A stretch of DNA of 64,000 nucleotides from Janthinobacterium sp. 67 (GCF_002797895.1 NZ_PGES01000001.1:248001-312000); one strand, 5' to 3'; positions 8,434 to 19,494 are shown, counted from the first letter of the stretch. The notes: a model not told the origin generated them from the letters alone. Numbers and translations: made by a program.

Positions 8434-8482
8434 GCCGCCAATTATGGCATGAAGACCCCTGTGGACGGTTTGAAATAGGGCC

Positions 8483-9769
8483 TCAGGCCGCGTTCAACGC
8501 CTGTTCCAGGTCTTCGCGCAAGTCGTCGATATGCTCGATGCCGACGGACAGGCGCAGCATGTCTTCGGACACGCCCGCCTTGGCCAGTTCCTCGGGATTG
8601 AGCTGGCGGTGCGTGGTGGAAGCGGGGTGGGTGGCCAGCGACTTGGCGTCGCCGATATTGACCAGGCGCGTGAACAGCTGCAGGGCGTCGAGCACGCGGG
8701 CGCCTGCCGCGCGCGGATCCTCGCCATCCGCCAGTTTCAGGCCGAAGGACAGGATGCCCGAGGCGCGGCCGTCCATGTATTTTTTCACCAGCGCGTGGTC
8801 CGGGTGGTCTTCCAGGCCCGCGTAATTGACCCACGCGACTTTCGGATGCTGCTTCAGGTGCTTGGCCAGGGCCAGCGTGTTGTCGCAGATGCGGTCCATG
8901 CGCAGGGCCAGGGTCTCGATGCCCTGGATCAGCTGGAAGGCGGAGAGGGGCGAAATGGCCGCACCCATGTTGCGTAGCGGGACGACGCGCGCGCGGCCGA
9001 TGAAGGCGGCGGGGCCGAACGCGTCCGTGTAGACGACGCCGTGATACGACACGTCCGGTTCGTTCAGGCGCTTGAAGCGCTCCTTGTGCTCGGCCCACGG
9101 GAACTTGCCGCTGTCGACGATGGCGCCGCCCACGGTGGTGCCGTGGCCGCCCAGGTATTTGGTCAGCGAGTGGACGACGATGTCGGCGCCATGCTCGATG
9201 GGACGGAACAGATAGGGACTCGGCACCGTGTTATCGACGATCAGCGGGATGCCGTGCGCGTGCGCGATCTCGGCCAGTTTTGCCACATCGGTGACATTGC
9301 CCAGCGGGTTGCCGATCGATTCGCAGAAGATGGCCTTGGTGCGCGCATCGATCAGTGCGGCGAAGGTCTCGGGCTGGCGCGCGTCGGCGAAGCGCACTTC
9401 GATGCCGATCTGCGGCAGGGTGTGGGCAAACAGGTTGTAGGTGCCGCCATACAGCTGGCTGGCGGAGATGAAATTGTCGCCCGCTTCGGCAATCGTCTGG
9501 ATCGCATAGGTAATCGCCGCCATGCCCGACGCCACGGCCAGCGCGGCCACGCCGCCTTCCAGCGCGGCGACCCGCTTTTCCAGCACGTCCTGCGTGGGGT
9601 TCATGATGCGCGTGTAGATATTGCCTGCCACCTTGAGGTCAAACAGGTCGGCGCCATGCTGGGCATTGTCGAAGGCGTAGGCCACCGTCTGGTAGATGGG
9701 GACGGCGGCCGCCTTGGTGGTCGGGTCAGGGGTGTAGCCGGCGTGCACGGCCAGGGTTTCGATTCTCAT
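8483..9769 (-). CDS. metY: O-acetylhomoserine sulfhydrylase / aminocarboxypropyltransferase
   Basis: 428 aa, full length for the Cys/Met metabolism PLP enzymes. It begins with IETLAVHAGYTPD, typical of MetY, and has the PLP-binding Lys in HSLTKYLGGHG. The reaction is O-acetyl-L-homoserine plus sulfide (or methanethiol) to homocysteine (or methionine), cytoplasmic. Expected partners (metX) are not in the window. The gene is monocistronic: a 94-bp gap separates it from the end of the sugar kinase gene, and its upstream region shows no SAM riboswitch that I can recognise. Confidence 0.93.
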   Translation of the reverse strand: MRIETLAVHAGYTPDPTTKAAAVPIYQTVAYAFDNAQHGADLFDLKVAGNIYTRIMNPTQDVLEKRVAALEGGVAALAVASGMAAITYAIQTIAEAGDNFISASQLYGGTYNLFAHTLPQIGIEVRFADARQPETFAALIDARTKAIFCESIGNPLGNVTDVAKLAEIAHAHGIPLIVDNTVPSPYLFRPIEHGADIVVHSLTKYLGGHGTTVGGAIVDSGKFPWAEHKERFKRLNEPDVSYHGVVYTDAFGPAAFIGRARVVPLRNMGAAISPLSAFQLIQGIETLALRMDRICDNTLALAKHLKQHPKVAWVNYAGLEDHPDHALVKKYMDGRASGILSFGLKLADGEDPRAAGARVLDALQLFTRLVNIGDAKSLATHPASTTHRQLNPEELAKAGVSEDMLRLSVGIEHIDDLREDLEQALNAA

Positions 9770-9863
9770 GTGGTCTCCGGTTCGAATGGTCTGCGATGGT
9801 CAAATCCGCAGCCATTGTGCCATGCGTACCTTAGCTCGTTGCTACGCTTGATAGAATATTAAG

Positions 9864-10775
9864 TCATAAGCTAGTGCGGTCTTGATATAAGTCATGCAGC
9901 TCCGCCGGTCCGATGAAGCGTTCATGCGTGCCATGCTGCGCGCAGGCAAACGCGCCGCCGATGGCGCCGCGGCGCATGGCGGTGTCCAGGCCTGCATCGC
10001 CAAGCCAGGCGTGCAAAAAGGCGGCCACGAACGAATCGCCCGCGCCATTCGTGTCCACCACGGGCAGCGTCAAGCCTGCCGTCGGATAGTGGCGCACGGA
10101 TGCGCCGTCCCGTTCCAGCAGGTAGGCGCCGTGCGCGCCTGCCATGGCGATCACGGCTTGCGCGCGGCCTTGCGAAATAATCGCGCGCATGACGTCGTCC
10201 CGGCGCTCGCCCAGCGCTGCCGTACTGAGGAAGACCAGGTCGGCGCGCAGTGCGAATTTCCTGTGGTGCGGGTTGACGCCATCCCAGTCGTGCAAGTCGG
10301 TCGACACCGTCGTGCCGCATACCTGCGCATCGTCAAACAGTTCGGCCACCCAGCCCATGATGGAAAAATGCGCGTGGCGCGCCGGTCCCAGGTAGGGCAG
10401 ATAGAAGGCGGCCGGCATGCGCACGTCTTCCGGATGGCGGCCATCGTACAGCGACAGCCGGCGTCCTTGCGGGTCGACCAGGTTGACGCTGCGCCGTGTT
10501 CCCGAAGGTTCGACGATGTGCGAGAAATCGAGCTTGGCGTCTTTATAGCGCTGCAGGATGGCCGCGCCTTGCGCATCGTCGCCGATGAAGTCGATGAACT
10601 TGCAGCGCAAGCCCAGCGCGTGGCAACCGAGCGCCACGCCATTGCCCGTGTGCGCCACGTAGTCGCGGATGGGCGGCACGTGTAGCGAATCGGCGACGGG
10701 CAGTTGCAGGTCGGGGACGCGCACGATGGTGTCGATGCCGGCGCCGCCGACCACTAGGATGTCATAGCTGCTCAT
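9864..10775 (-). CDS. PfkB-family carbohydrate kinase
   Basis: 303 aa. The C-terminal DTNGAGDSFVAAFL is the PfkB signature 2 with the catalytic Asp, and the N-terminal GGAGIDTIVRV and the GNGVALGCHALG stretch match signature 1. The enzyme phosphorylates a sugar or nucleoside with ATP. It overlaps the alpha-amylase gene by 4 bp (ATGA) and is the last gene of the maltodextrin operon, so a glucose- or fructose-type sugar is a reasonable guess. The exact substrate cannot be read from the sequence. Confidence 0.88.
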   Translation of the reverse strand: MSSYDILVVGGAGIDTIVRVPDLQLPVADSLHVPPIRDYVAHTGNGVALGCHALGLRCKFIDFIGDDAQGAAILQRYKDAKLDFSHIVEPSGTRRSVNLVDPQGRRLSLYDGRHPEDVRMPAAFYLPYLGPARHAHFSIMGWVAELFDDAQVCGTTVSTDLHDWDGVNPHHRKFALRADLVFLSTAALGERRDDVMRAIISQGRAQAVIAMAGAHGAYLLERDGASVRHYPTAGLTLPVVDTNGAGDSFVAAFLHAWLGDAGLDTAMRRGAIGGAFACAQHGTHERFIGPAELHDLYQDRTSL

Positions 10776-12406
10776 GGTGCTGCCTTTTCTAACAGGACGG
10801 TGCCGGCCGCGTTCACGGCGACGGCGTCATCTTTGACGATATAGGTTTGGTTCGTGTAGGCGTCGCGCAGTTGTGTGCCATCGGCGAACACGCCATGTAC
10901 TTTGAGTGCGAGCGCGCCTTGCGCTTCGGGCACGGCGATGATGGCGTCGCCATCCATCACGCGGGCGAACGCATACGGCTTTTCATCGATCAAACGATGC
11001 TCGCCGCGCGCCAGGGCAGGGTGGCGCAGCCGGAACTGGCCCAGCTTGCGCGCATGGGCCAGGGTGGCCGCATCGAGCGTAGCCCAGTTCATGCTTGACC
11101 GGGTCGCCTGCTGTTCGTCGCCGATGGGCGCCGCGCCGGGCTGGCGCGCGCTTTCATCGCCGTAGAACAGCTGCACGCCGCCCGGCGCCAGCAGCAGGGC
11201 GGACAAGCCATGTTTCAGCCGGTCGCGCGGGAACAAACTGGTGTCGTGCGAGGAGATATACGACAGGATGTCGTAGCGGGGGGCCGAGCCCTTGTTCAGC
11301 AAGCCCGCGTACTGGCGGTACACGCCGTCGATGCTTTTCCAGTCGCCGCCCGCGCGATGCTGGAAATCGAAATTGATCATCGAGTCGAAGCCCGCGTCAT
11401 GCCAGCTGCTGCGCTCGGGGCCATGGCCCCACGCTTCGCCCGTCATCCAGAATGGCGCGTCGTCGATTTTCTGCTGCGGGTGGCGCGTCTTCCAGTCTTG
11501 CAGTGCATCGGTGGCCGCCGCGCGCAGGGCCAGCCAGCTGGCCGGCTCCACGTGCTTGACGGTGTCGGCCCTGAAACCGTCGACGCCGAATTCGCGCACC
11601 CAGTCGGCCAGCCAGCTGACAAGGTAAGTGCGGACAGTCGCATCGGGCAGTGCCACGGCGCGCGTGTCGCTTTTACGTTGCAGGATGGGCGGCAAGCCCA
11701 CGGCCTTGCCGCTCTCCGTGCGGAAGTCGGGCAGGTAGGCCAGCTGCATCGTGAAATCGTCCTTGCCGCCGTCTGAATAGCCGGGCAAGCCCGCGCGCAC
11801 CCAGTCCGGGCCCCACCATTGCGCGAATGCGAAGTTGTTGTAGTCGATGAAGCTGTGATAGTCGCGCAGCACGGCCTTTTCATGTCCCGGCCACAGCACG
11901 GGCACCTTGAATTCGGACAGGGTGCGCAGGTCCGCGTAGCCGGGGTGGTTCAGCACCACGTCGAACAGCACGCGGATGCCTTGCGCGTGGGCCGTATTGA
12001 TCATTTCGCGCAATTCCTCGCGCGTGCCCATGTTGGCGTCCATGGTGGTGTAGTCGAGCGCCCAGTAGCCGTGGTAGGCGTAGTGCTGGAATTGCTGCTT
12101 GCCGCCCACCACCCAGCCGTGTATCTGCTCATACGGCGCCGTGATCCACAGGGCGTTGACGCCCAGTTCCCTGAAATAGCCGGCTTTGAGCTGCTGCGTG
12201 ATGCCGGCGATGTCGCCGCCGTGGAAGCTGCCGACGTCGCCGCCTTGCGGATCGGCGGCGCGGCCATAACTGTGGTCGTTGCCGGGGTTGCCGTTGGCGA
12301 AGCGGTCCGTCACGGCGAAGTAGACAACCGGATTCTCGGCAAAACTCCCTGCCTGCGCCGAAGCGCACAACAGCAGGGCGGCCAGCGTAGTCAGGGAGCG
12401 CCGCAT
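10772..12406 (-). CDS. Secreted alpha-amylase, GH13
   Basis: 544 aa from the ATG that begins MRRSLTTLAALLLCASAQAG, a clear Sec signal peptide; an open frame continues upstream into malG but is not coding. GH13 catalytic residues are visible: the nucleophile Asp in GFRADTVKHVE, the acid/base Glu in MTGEAWGHG and the transition-state Asp in ISSHDTSLF. It cleaves internal alpha-1,4 bonds of starch or long maltodextrins outside the cytoplasm, supplying the MalEFGK2 importer. It begins 2 bp after the malG stop. Confidence 0.93.
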   Translation of the reverse strand: MRRSLTTLAALLLCASAQAGSFAENPVVYFAVTDRFANGNPGNDHSYGRAADPQGGDVGSFHGGDIAGITQQLKAGYFRELGVNALWITAPYEQIHGWVVGGKQQFQHYAYHGYWALDYTTMDANMGTREELREMINTAHAQGIRVLFDVVLNHPGYADLRTLSEFKVPVLWPGHEKAVLRDYHSFIDYNNFAFAQWWGPDWVRAGLPGYSDGGKDDFTMQLAYLPDFRTESGKAVGLPPILQRKSDTRAVALPDATVRTYLVSWLADWVREFGVDGFRADTVKHVEPASWLALRAAATDALQDWKTRHPQQKIDDAPFWMTGEAWGHGPERSSWHDAGFDSMINFDFQHRAGGDWKSIDGVYRQYAGLLNKGSAPRYDILSYISSHDTSLFPRDRLKHGLSALLLAPGGVQLFYGDESARQPGAAPIGDEQQATRSSMNWATLDAATLAHARKLGQFRLRHPALARGEHRLIDEKPYAFARVMDGDAIIAVPEAQGALALKVHGVFADGTQLRDAYTNQTYIVKDDAVAVNAAGTVLLEKAAP

Positions 12407-12408
12407 GG

Positions 12409-13299
12409 TCAGCCCTTCACGCCGCCAGCCGTCAGGCCGGAGATCATCCATTTTTGCGCCAGCAGGAACACGGCCGTGATGGGCAGGCCGGACAGGATGG
12501 CCGCCGCGGCGAAGTCGCCCCACAGGTATTTTTGCTCGTACAGGAACAGCTTGGAGCCGACGGCCAGGGTCAGGTTGTTCTGTTCATGCAGCAGCACGGA
12601 CGCGATCGGGTATTCGATGATGGCGCCGATGAACGACAACAAAAACACCACCATCAGGATGGGCACCGTCATCGGCAGCAGCACGTAGACGAAGGCCTGC
12701 CACTGCGTGGCGCCGTCGACCTTGGCCGCTTCCTCGATCTCGATGGGGATGGTTTGGTAGTAGCCCTTGATGGTCCAGATGTGCAGGGCGATGCCGCCCG
12801 TATAGGCCAGCACCAGGCTGCCGTGGTGGTCGATGCCCAGCCATGGCACGTAGCTGCCCAGCACGTCGAAGATGGCGTAGATGGCCACCAGGGCCAGCAC
12901 GGCGGGGAACATTTGCAGCAGCATCAGCGCGGACAGCGTCTGCGACTTGAAGCGGAACTGCATGCGCGCGAACGCATACGCGCAGGTAGTCGACAGCAGC
13001 ACGGTCACGGTGGCGCTCATGCTGGCCACCTTGATGGAATTCCACAGCCACAGCAGCACGGGGAAGTCCGGTTCGACGAGGGCGCCGTTGGGCGCCTGGT
13101 AAGACATGCCCAGCGCCAAGCGCCAGTGCTCGAAGCTGATCTCGGGCGGTATCAGGCTGCCCGAGGCGAAATTGCCGGGCCGCAGGGAGATCGACAAGAT
13201 CATCAGGAAGGGAAACATCACCAGCGCGATCAGCGCGATCACGGCGACGTGGGCCGCCAGGATGCGCCAGCGGTTGGAACGGTCGACAACGATAGCCAT
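12409..13299 (-). CDS. malG: Maltose/maltodextrin ABC permease MalG
   Basis: 296 aa, six predicted membrane segments and the EAA loop [16 protein letters not shown] that contacts MalK. The length and the C-terminal [10 protein letters not shown] match the enteric MalG type. It forms the channel with MalF. It lies 9 bp downstream of malF and 2 bp upstream of the amylase start, so all three are cotranscribed. Confidence 0.95.
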   Translation of the reverse strand: MAIVVDRSNRWRILAAHVAVIALIALVMFPFLMILSISLRPGNFASGSLIPPEISFEHWRLALGMSYQAPNGALVEPDFPVLLWLWNSIKVASMSATVTVLLSTTCAYAFARMQFRFKSQTLSALMLLQMFPAVLALVAIYAIFDVLGSYVPWLGIDHHGSLVLAYTGGIALHIWTIKGYYQTIPIEIEEAAKVDGATQWQAFVYVLLPMTVPILMVVFLLSFIGAIIEYPIASVLLHEQNNLTLAVGSKLFLYEQKYLWGDFAAAAILSGLPITAVFLLAQKWMISGLTAGGVKG

Positions 13300-13308
13300 G
13301 GCTGTCCT

Positions 13309-14820
13309 TTATGCTTTGTTCATGCGCGTCAGGCGCATGTTGACCAGCGAAATCGCGGCCACGAGGAAGAAGATCAGGGTCGAGATGGCGGCGGCCAGGC
13401 CAAAGTTCTGGCCGGAATCCTCGAACGCGATGCGGTAGGTGTAGGACACGAGCAAGTCCGTCGTGCCGGCCGGCAAGGTGGTGTCGAGGAAATCGGGACG
13501 CCCGCCCGTCAGCAAACTGATCAGCACAAAATTGTTGAAGTTGAAGCCGAGGCTGGCCACCATCAGCGGCGTGAGCGGCTTGATGATCAGGGGCAGGGTG
13601 ATCTTGAAGAAATTCGTCAGCGGTCCCGCGCCGGCCAGGGCCGAGGCTTCGTACAGGTCCGACGGGATCGCCTTGATCAGGCCCATGCACACGACCATCA
13701 TGTAGGGGTAGCCGAGCCAGGTGTTGACGATCAAGATCATGGCCTTGGCCAAGGTGGTGTCCGAGAACCAGGCGGGCTTGATGCCGAACAGGGCGTCGAG
13801 CACGAGGTTGATTTCGCCAAAGTTATTGTTGAACAAGCCCTTGAAGACGAGGATGGAAATGAAACCGGGCACGGCGTACGGCAGGAACAGCAGGGTGCGG
13901 TACAGGCCGCGGAAGCGCAGCGCATCCCAGTTCAGGAGCACGGCCAGCACCATGCCCAGGCCCGTCGTGGTGGCCACGCTGATCAGCGCGAAAACGATGG
14001 TCCACACGAAAATGCGCAGGAAGGGGCCGCGGAACGCTTCGTCCGAGAAGATCTTGACGAAGTTGGCGAAGCCCACGTTGACCTTGAAGCCCGGTTCCAG
14101 TTTCGTGCCGTCCGGCATTTCATAAAAGCCCGTCTTGAAGTTCGGTTTCACGAGTTCGCCCGTGGCGACTTTCTTCAAGGTCTTGTCGGGCAGTTGCTTG
14201 TAGACGTGCGCGACGGGGCCGAATTCGCGCAAGCCCACCATGCGCAGCTCGATCTTGTTCGGCAGCACGAGGGTGAGCAGTTTCAAGTCTTTTTGCAGGG
14301 CGATGATGTCCTTGATGGGCAGCGGCGCGGCCAGCACGGGCGCCTGCACGGGATCGAGCGGCGCCACTTCCACGTTCAGGGGCACGGCGCGCTTGAGGGC
14401 CAGCGGCTGCGTCAAGAGCACTTCGCCCGTGTCCGGGCTTTCCAGGCGCAAGCGGTATTCTTTATTATCGGCATGCACGGTCATGGCATAGCCGGCGCTT
14501 TCCACGCGCTGCGTTTCATCCAGCAAATATTGCGTGGCCCGTTCATAGGTGAGCAGGTTGCGCGAACTGAAATTGGTAAAGCCGATCGACACCGTGTACA
14601 CCATCGGCAGCAGCACGAAGACGATGACCGCCGTGATGCCGGGAAACAGATAGCGGTAAGCATAGGCGCGCGGCGACGTGAAGACAAACGTCGTCAAGGT
14701 CAGCAAGCCGAGGAAAACGGCGGCCAGCATGGTCTGGCCGGAAATGTACAACATGAAGAGCAGATACAGACCCAGCGCCATGCTGATGGTCAATACCGTA
14801 GGGCCGATAAACTTGCGCAC
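13309..14820 (-). CDS. malF: Maltose/maltodextrin ABC permease MalF
   Basis: 503 aa with a GTG start after an AGG-containing site. Like E. coli MalF it has extra N-terminal membrane segments and a large periplasmic P2-type loop (about residues 95-270) before the conserved core, which distinguishes the enteric MalF type from the short ~300-aa permeases common in other bacteria. The EAA loop is YEASALAGAGPLTNFFKI. It forms the heterodimeric channel with MalG. Confidence 0.94.
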   Translation of the reverse strand: MRKFIGPTVLTISMALGLYLLFMLYISGQTMLAAVFLGLLTLTTFVFTSPRAYAYRYLFPGITAVIVFVLLPMVYTVSIGFTNFSSRNLLTYERATQYLLDETQRVESAGYAMTVHADNKEYRLRLESPDTGEVLLTQPLALKRAVPLNVEVAPLDPVQAPVLAAPLPIKDIIALQKDLKLLTLVLPNKIELRMVGLREFGPVAHVYKQLPDKTLKKVATGELVKPNFKTGFYEMPDGTKLEPGFKVNVGFANFVKIFSDEAFRGPFLRIFVWTIVFALISVATTTGLGMVLAVLLNWDALRFRGLYRTLLFLPYAVPGFISILVFKGLFNNNFGEINLVLDALFGIKPAWFSDTTLAKAMILIVNTWLGYPYMMVVCMGLIKAIPSDLYEASALAGAGPLTNFFKITLPLIIKPLTPLMVASLGFNFNNFVLISLLTGGRPDFLDTTLPAGTTDLLVSYTYRIAFEDSGQNFGLAAAISTLIFFLVAAISLVNMRLTRMNKA

Positions 14821-14864
14821 GATGGATACCTGTGAAGATGGATACTGGATGAAGGCGTTGTGGT

Positions 14865-14952
14865 GTAGGTCGGATTAGGCCCGAAGGGCCGTAATCCGAC
14901 AACATTGTTGGCTGCACATGGCGGATTACGCGCAAGCGCTAAGCCGACCTAC
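14865..14952. repeat. REP-like double palindrome, copy 2 (inverted orientation)
   Basis: Outer arms GTAGGTCGGATTAG and CTAAGCCGACCTAC differ by one base. The central AACATTGTTGG is the reverse complement of the CCAACAATGTT centre in the copies at 41857 and 42065, so this copy is inserted in the opposite orientation. It lies between malE and malF, where such hairpins can protect the upstream malE message and lower malF expression, as REP elements do in the E. coli malEFG operon. That role here is inference. Confidence 0.88.
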
Positions 14953-14982
14953 GCGAAGTCACGTGATGCAGCGCGATACCGA

Positions 14983-16203
14983 TTAATTCGCCGTCGTAAT
15001 CCGCTTCGCCGCCGCATCGAGGCCATCCTTGGTCGTCTGGCGGCCTTGCGTGATGTTTTCCAGCGCCGATTGCATCGACGACCAGAAGCGGCCCATTTCC
15101 GGGTTGTTCGGCATTGGGCGGCCCGCTTGCGCGCTTTCCATCGTCGCCTGGATGTTCGGATTGGCTTTCAGTTCCGCAAACAGCACTTTATTGGCTGGCG
15201 TACCCAGCGGGACGTCGGCGTTGATGGTTTTCAGGCCATTGATCTGCAGCATCTGGTTTTCCAGGAATTCCGTCGCCAGGTCCTTGTTCGGGCTGGCCTT
15301 GGAAATCATCGCGCCCAGCACGCCCACGAATGGGGTGGCCGTCTTGCCCGCCACGGTAGGGATCGTTGCCACGCCGAAGTTGATCTTCGACTTGCGCGCA
15401 TTGTCCCATGACCATGGGCCGTTGATCATCATGGCGATCTTGCCCTGGTTGAAGCCCGCTTCCATCTCGGCGTAGCCGGCGCCCTTCGGCATGGCGCCGC
15501 TGTTGATCAGGGTCATCAGCGCATTCACGCCCGCTTGCGAGCCGGCATTGTTCACGCCCGTCTTGGCTGCATCGTAGCGGCCGTCGGACTTGACTTCAAA
15601 CGGGAAGCCGCCGCCCGCACCCAGCAATGGCCACGTGAAATAGGTGTTCGTGTAATCCCACAGGATGGCTTTCTTGCCTTGGGCGGACAATTTCTTGTCC
15701 AGCGCGGCGATTTCCTCGAAGGTTTTTGGCGGCGTCGGCACCAGGTCCTTGTTGTAGACGAGGGCGACGGCTTCGATGGAGATCGGGTAGCCCCAGGTCT
15801 TGCCGCTCACCGTGAAGGCGTTCCAGGCCAGCGGCAGGATGGCGGCGCGCGCTTCCTTGCTTGGCGTCAATGGTTGCAGCAAGCCGGCGTCGATCCAGGT
15901 GCCGATGCGGTCATGCGGCCAGATCCAGATGTCCGGGCCCTTGCCGGCGGCGGCCGCTTGCTGGAATTTGTTCGGCGCATCTTCCGGATGCTCGACGACG
16001 ACCTTGATGCCCGTCTTCTTGGTGAATTCTTCGCCGACCTTGGCCAGGCCCTTGTAGCCTTTGTCGCCATTGATCCAGATCAGCAGGGTGCCTGCTTCGG
16101 CCGCGTTCCCCATGCTGACGGCGGCCAGGTTGCCGATGCCGGCCAGGGCGGCGGCGATCAGGGTGGTTTTGATGAAGCTGCGTTTCGGGTGCGTGAAGGA
16201 CAT
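14983..16203 (-). CDS. malE: Maltose/maltodextrin-binding protein MalE
   Basis: 406 aa. The signal peptide of about 35 residues ([17 protein letters not shown] then SMGNAAEA) is followed by [20 protein letters not shown], the start typical of enteric MalE. There is no lipobox, so it is free in the periplasm. KRSFIK slightly resembles a Tat motif, but Sec export is usual for MalE. It delivers maltodextrins to MalFG. A 162-bp gap carrying a REP-like repeat separates it from malF. Confidence 0.94.
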   Translation of the reverse strand: MSFTHPKRSFIKTTLIAAALAGIGNLAAVSMGNAAEAGTLLIWINGDKGYKGLAKVGEEFTKKTGIKVVVEHPEDAPNKFQQAAAAGKGPDIWIWPHDRIGTWIDAGLLQPLTPSKEARAAILPLAWNAFTVSGKTWGYPISIEAVALVYNKDLVPTPPKTFEEIAALDKKLSAQGKKAILWDYTNTYFTWPLLGAGGGFPFEVKSDGRYDAAKTGVNNAGSQAGVNALMTLINSGAMPKGAGYAEMEAGFNQGKIAMMINGPWSWDNARKSKINFGVATIPTVAGKTATPFVGVLGAMISKASPNKDLATEFLENQMLQINGLKTINADVPLGTPANKVLFAELKANPNIQATMESAQAGRPMPNNPEMGRFWSSMQSALENITQGRQTTKDGLDAAAKRITTAN

Positions 16204-16270
16204 GTCAATCTCCAGTATCTTTTTTTATGCTAAGTTTATGTTGAGTATCAAGGCTGAAACGATACAACCA

Positions 16271-16298
16271 GGCCAGGCGGCGCCTGTAGCGCCTGGCC
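16271..16298 (-). terminator. Hairpin downstream of malK
   Basis: GGCCAGGCG (16271-16279) pairs with CGCCTGGCC (16290-16298) around a 10-base loop in the malK-malE gap. On the minus strand it is followed only by TGGTTGTAT, so it is a weak terminator or a partial-readthrough element rather than a strong stop. Confidence 0.5.
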
Positions 16299-16313
16299 CC
16301 TTAAAGCCGGGTG

Positions 16314-17399
<1,086 letters not shown>

Positions 17400-17617
17400 G
17401 TCGTCCTCACTCTCACTGAATGTGCCTGGCCAAATCTGCTGCGCGTCGAGATTTGCGGCTGGCGATGCTCACTGTGCGTTCGCACAGCTGCGCTTCTCAG
17501 CCACAACTCTCATCCGCTCGCTACGATTTTGCCAAGCACCGATACTCTGTTGTTCGGCCCCGCTGATGCGCGGGGCTCGTTATTGTAATTGGCGGCATGG
17601 CCGCCAAAGCCTGCGAT
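17400..17617. other. Gap between alpha-glucosidase and malK with two hairpins
   Basis: 218 bp without a convincing gene. CTGTGCG/CGCACAG with a TT loop (17472-17487) and GCCCCGC/GCGGGGC around TGATGC (17557-17563/17570-17576) can each fold. The second is directly downstream of the alpha-glucosidase stop and may be a terminator, but no T-run follows on the minus strand. No CAAAGCGCTTTG operator is present, so malK is more likely transcribed by readthrough from the alpha-glucosidase promoter. Confidence 0.5.
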
Positions 17618-19255
17618 TTACGCCAGGGTGCCGAACCAGCCGCCATGCGGGGGCAGGATGATCTGCTGGCCATCTTTATTACCTGGCAAGCCGTGACCGG
17701 CCAGGTCGGCCGCCGGCGCCGCGTCTGGCCAGGAAAATGTGACGGCTTCCGTGCCCAGGTTGAAGGCGGCCAGGACCGACGGTTGGCCGGGCAAGTCGCG
17801 GCGCAGGGCCAGCACGGGTTCCGGCGCATCGAAGAAACTGATGTCGCCACGCAGCAATTGCGGCAGGGTGCGGCGCCAGGCGAGGATATTCTGCGCAAAC
17901 TGCAGCGGCGAGCCGCTATCGCGCGCTTCGACGTCAGCGGCGCGCGCCAGGTGTTCGGGCGGCACGGGCAACCAGGGTTTTGCCGTGCTGAAGCCGCCGT
18001 GCGGCGCACCGGCCACCCATGGCATCGGCGTGCGGCAGCCGTCGCGGCCCTTGAACTGGGGCCAGAACGGAATGCCGTACGGGTCTTGCAGCGCTTCGAA
18101 AGGAATGTCCGCTTCCGTCAGGGCCAGCTCGTCGCCCTGGTACAGGCACGGCGTGCCTTTCAAGGCGGCCTGCACGGCCAGCACGACCTTGGCCAGCGAC
18201 GGCGATGGATTCTCGCCGCCCCAGCGCGTCATGACGCGCACGCTGTCGTGGTTGCCCACGGACCAGGAAGCCCAGCCGTCGGCCACTTGCGCTTCGAACT
18301 CTTCCACCTGCTTGCGGATGTGGGCGGCCGAAAACTCCGCCGTCAGCAAGTTGAAGCTGTAGGCCATGTGCAGCTTGTCGGCGCCCGTGTAGGCCGCCAT
18401 GGTGGCCAGCGCATTGTCGTCGCCCACTTCGCCGATGGAAACGGCCTGGTATTCGTCGAGCACGGCGCGCACGCGCTGCAGGTAGGCGATGTTTTCCGGC
18501 TGCGTCTTGTCGTACACGTGCGCCTGCATGCCGTAGGGATTGATGGCCGATACACTGCTCGCATCGCGCTGCGCGGCTGGCGGATTGTCGCGCAGCAACT
18601 GGTCGTGATACGGGAAGTTGCAGGAATCGAAGCGGAAGCCGTCGACGCCGCGCTCGAGCCAGAAACGCAGGTTGTCCAGCTGGGCCTGCTGCACGGCCGG
18701 ATTGTGGAAATTCAGGTCGGGCTGGCTGACGAGGAAATCGTGCAGGTAATACTGGCCGCGGCGCGGCTCCCATTGCCAGGCCGAACCGCCGAACACGGAC
18801 AGCCAGTTGTTCGGCGCCGTGCCGTCCGGCTTCTGGTCGGCCCACACATACCAGTCGGCCTTGGGATTGTCGCGGCTGGAGCGGCTTTCCACGAACCACG
18901 GATGGATGTCGGACGAGTGCGACAGCACCTGGTCGATCATCACTTTCAAGCCCAGTTCATGGGCGCGGGCCACGAGGCGGTCGAAATCGGCCAGGGTGCC
19001 AAACATCGGGTCGACGTCGCAGAAATCAGCCACGTCATAGCCGAAGTCCTTCATCGGCGACGTGAAGAAGGGCGAGATCCACACGATGTCGGCGCCCAGG
19101 GCGGCGATGTAATCGAGCTTGGAGGTAATGCCGGGCAAGTCGCCGATGCCGTCGCCATTGCTGTCGAGGAAGCTGCGTGGATACACCTGGTAGATGACGG
19201 CGCTGCGCCACCAGTCGGCGGGCAGATGGGCGAGATTGTTCTGGATGGTCGGCAT
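17618..19255 (-). CDS. Cytoplasmic alpha-glucosidase, GH13
   Basis: 545 aa, no signal peptide. WRSAVIYQVYPRSFLDSNGD and the GIGDLPGI stretch are typical of the GH13 alpha-glucosidase/oligo-1,6-glucosidase group. The nucleophile Asp is in GFRFDSCNF, the acid/base Glu in SIGEVGD and the third Asp in VGNHDSVR. It hydrolyses imported maltose or maltodextrins to glucose. It is the first gene after the operator-bearing promoter at 19339-19391 and heads the operon with malK, malE, malF, malG, the amylase and the sugar kinase. Confidence 0.93.
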   Translation of the reverse strand: MPTIQNNLAHLPADWWRSAVIYQVYPRSFLDSNGDGIGDLPGITSKLDYIAALGADIVWISPFFTSPMKDFGYDVADFCDVDPMFGTLADFDRLVARAHELGLKVMIDQVLSHSSDIHPWFVESRSSRDNPKADWYVWADQKPDGTAPNNWLSVFGGSAWQWEPRRGQYYLHDFLVSQPDLNFHNPAVQQAQLDNLRFWLERGVDGFRFDSCNFPYHDQLLRDNPPAAQRDASSVSAINPYGMQAHVYDKTQPENIAYLQRVRAVLDEYQAVSIGEVGDDNALATMAAYTGADKLHMAYSFNLLTAEFSAAHIRKQVEEFEAQVADGWASWSVGNHDSVRVMTRWGGENPSPSLAKVVLAVQAALKGTPCLYQGDELALTEADIPFEALQDPYGIPFWPQFKGRDGCRTPMPWVAGAPHGGFSTAKPWLPVPPEHLARAADVEARDSGSPLQFAQNILAWRRTLPQLLRGDISFFDAPEPVLALRRDLPGQPSVLAAFNLGTEAVTFSWPDAAPAADLAGHGLPGNKDGQQIILPPHGGWFGTLA

Positions 19256-19338
19256 GAATGATTTCTTAAAAGTTGCCTGTAGCGTTGGCTATCAGGGCGG
19301 CGCTGCTGGTTGGTAGGCGAACGTCTTATTTTAAAATT

Positions 19339-19391
19339 CAAAGCGCTTTGGGTATGAAATGAGTATAGTTCAAAGCGCTTTGAAAAGTAAA
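19339..19391 (-). promoter_or_regulatory. Alpha-glucosidase/mal operon promoter with two LacI-type operators
   Basis: Two perfect CAAAGCGCTTTG palindromes (19339-19350, 19371-19382) with centres 32 bp apart. On the minus strand the upstream operator lies between a -35 TTTACT (complement 19386-19391) and a -10 TATACT (complement 19362-19367). The arrangement -35, CAAAGCGCTTTG, AAC, TATACTC is almost base-for-base the same as at lamB. The adjacent LacI-type regulator is the obvious ligand. Confidence 0.85.
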
Positions 19392-19494
19392 GCGATACAC
19401 GCGCCAGACATACGATTTTTTTATGAGGGTGATTCAGGACAACGAGATGGCGCCGCTGGCCAGGCGGCCGGCGGCGCAGGGAGGCGGAAAACGC

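Noticed and set aside
9770..9863. Possible SAM riboswitch or T-box before metY
   Set aside because: Only 94 bp and no conserved riboswitch core or terminator-like switch visible.
12454..14835. Plus-strand open frame of 793 codons opposite malF and malG
   Set aside because: Antisense to two clearly recognisable permeases; composition is Gln/His/Arg/Gly-rich, typical of the shadow of GC-rich coding DNA.
16204..16260. CAAAGCGCTTTG operator before malE or malK
   Set aside because: Looked for in both upstream regions; absent, so these genes seem to depend on the promoter before the alpha-glucosidase gene.
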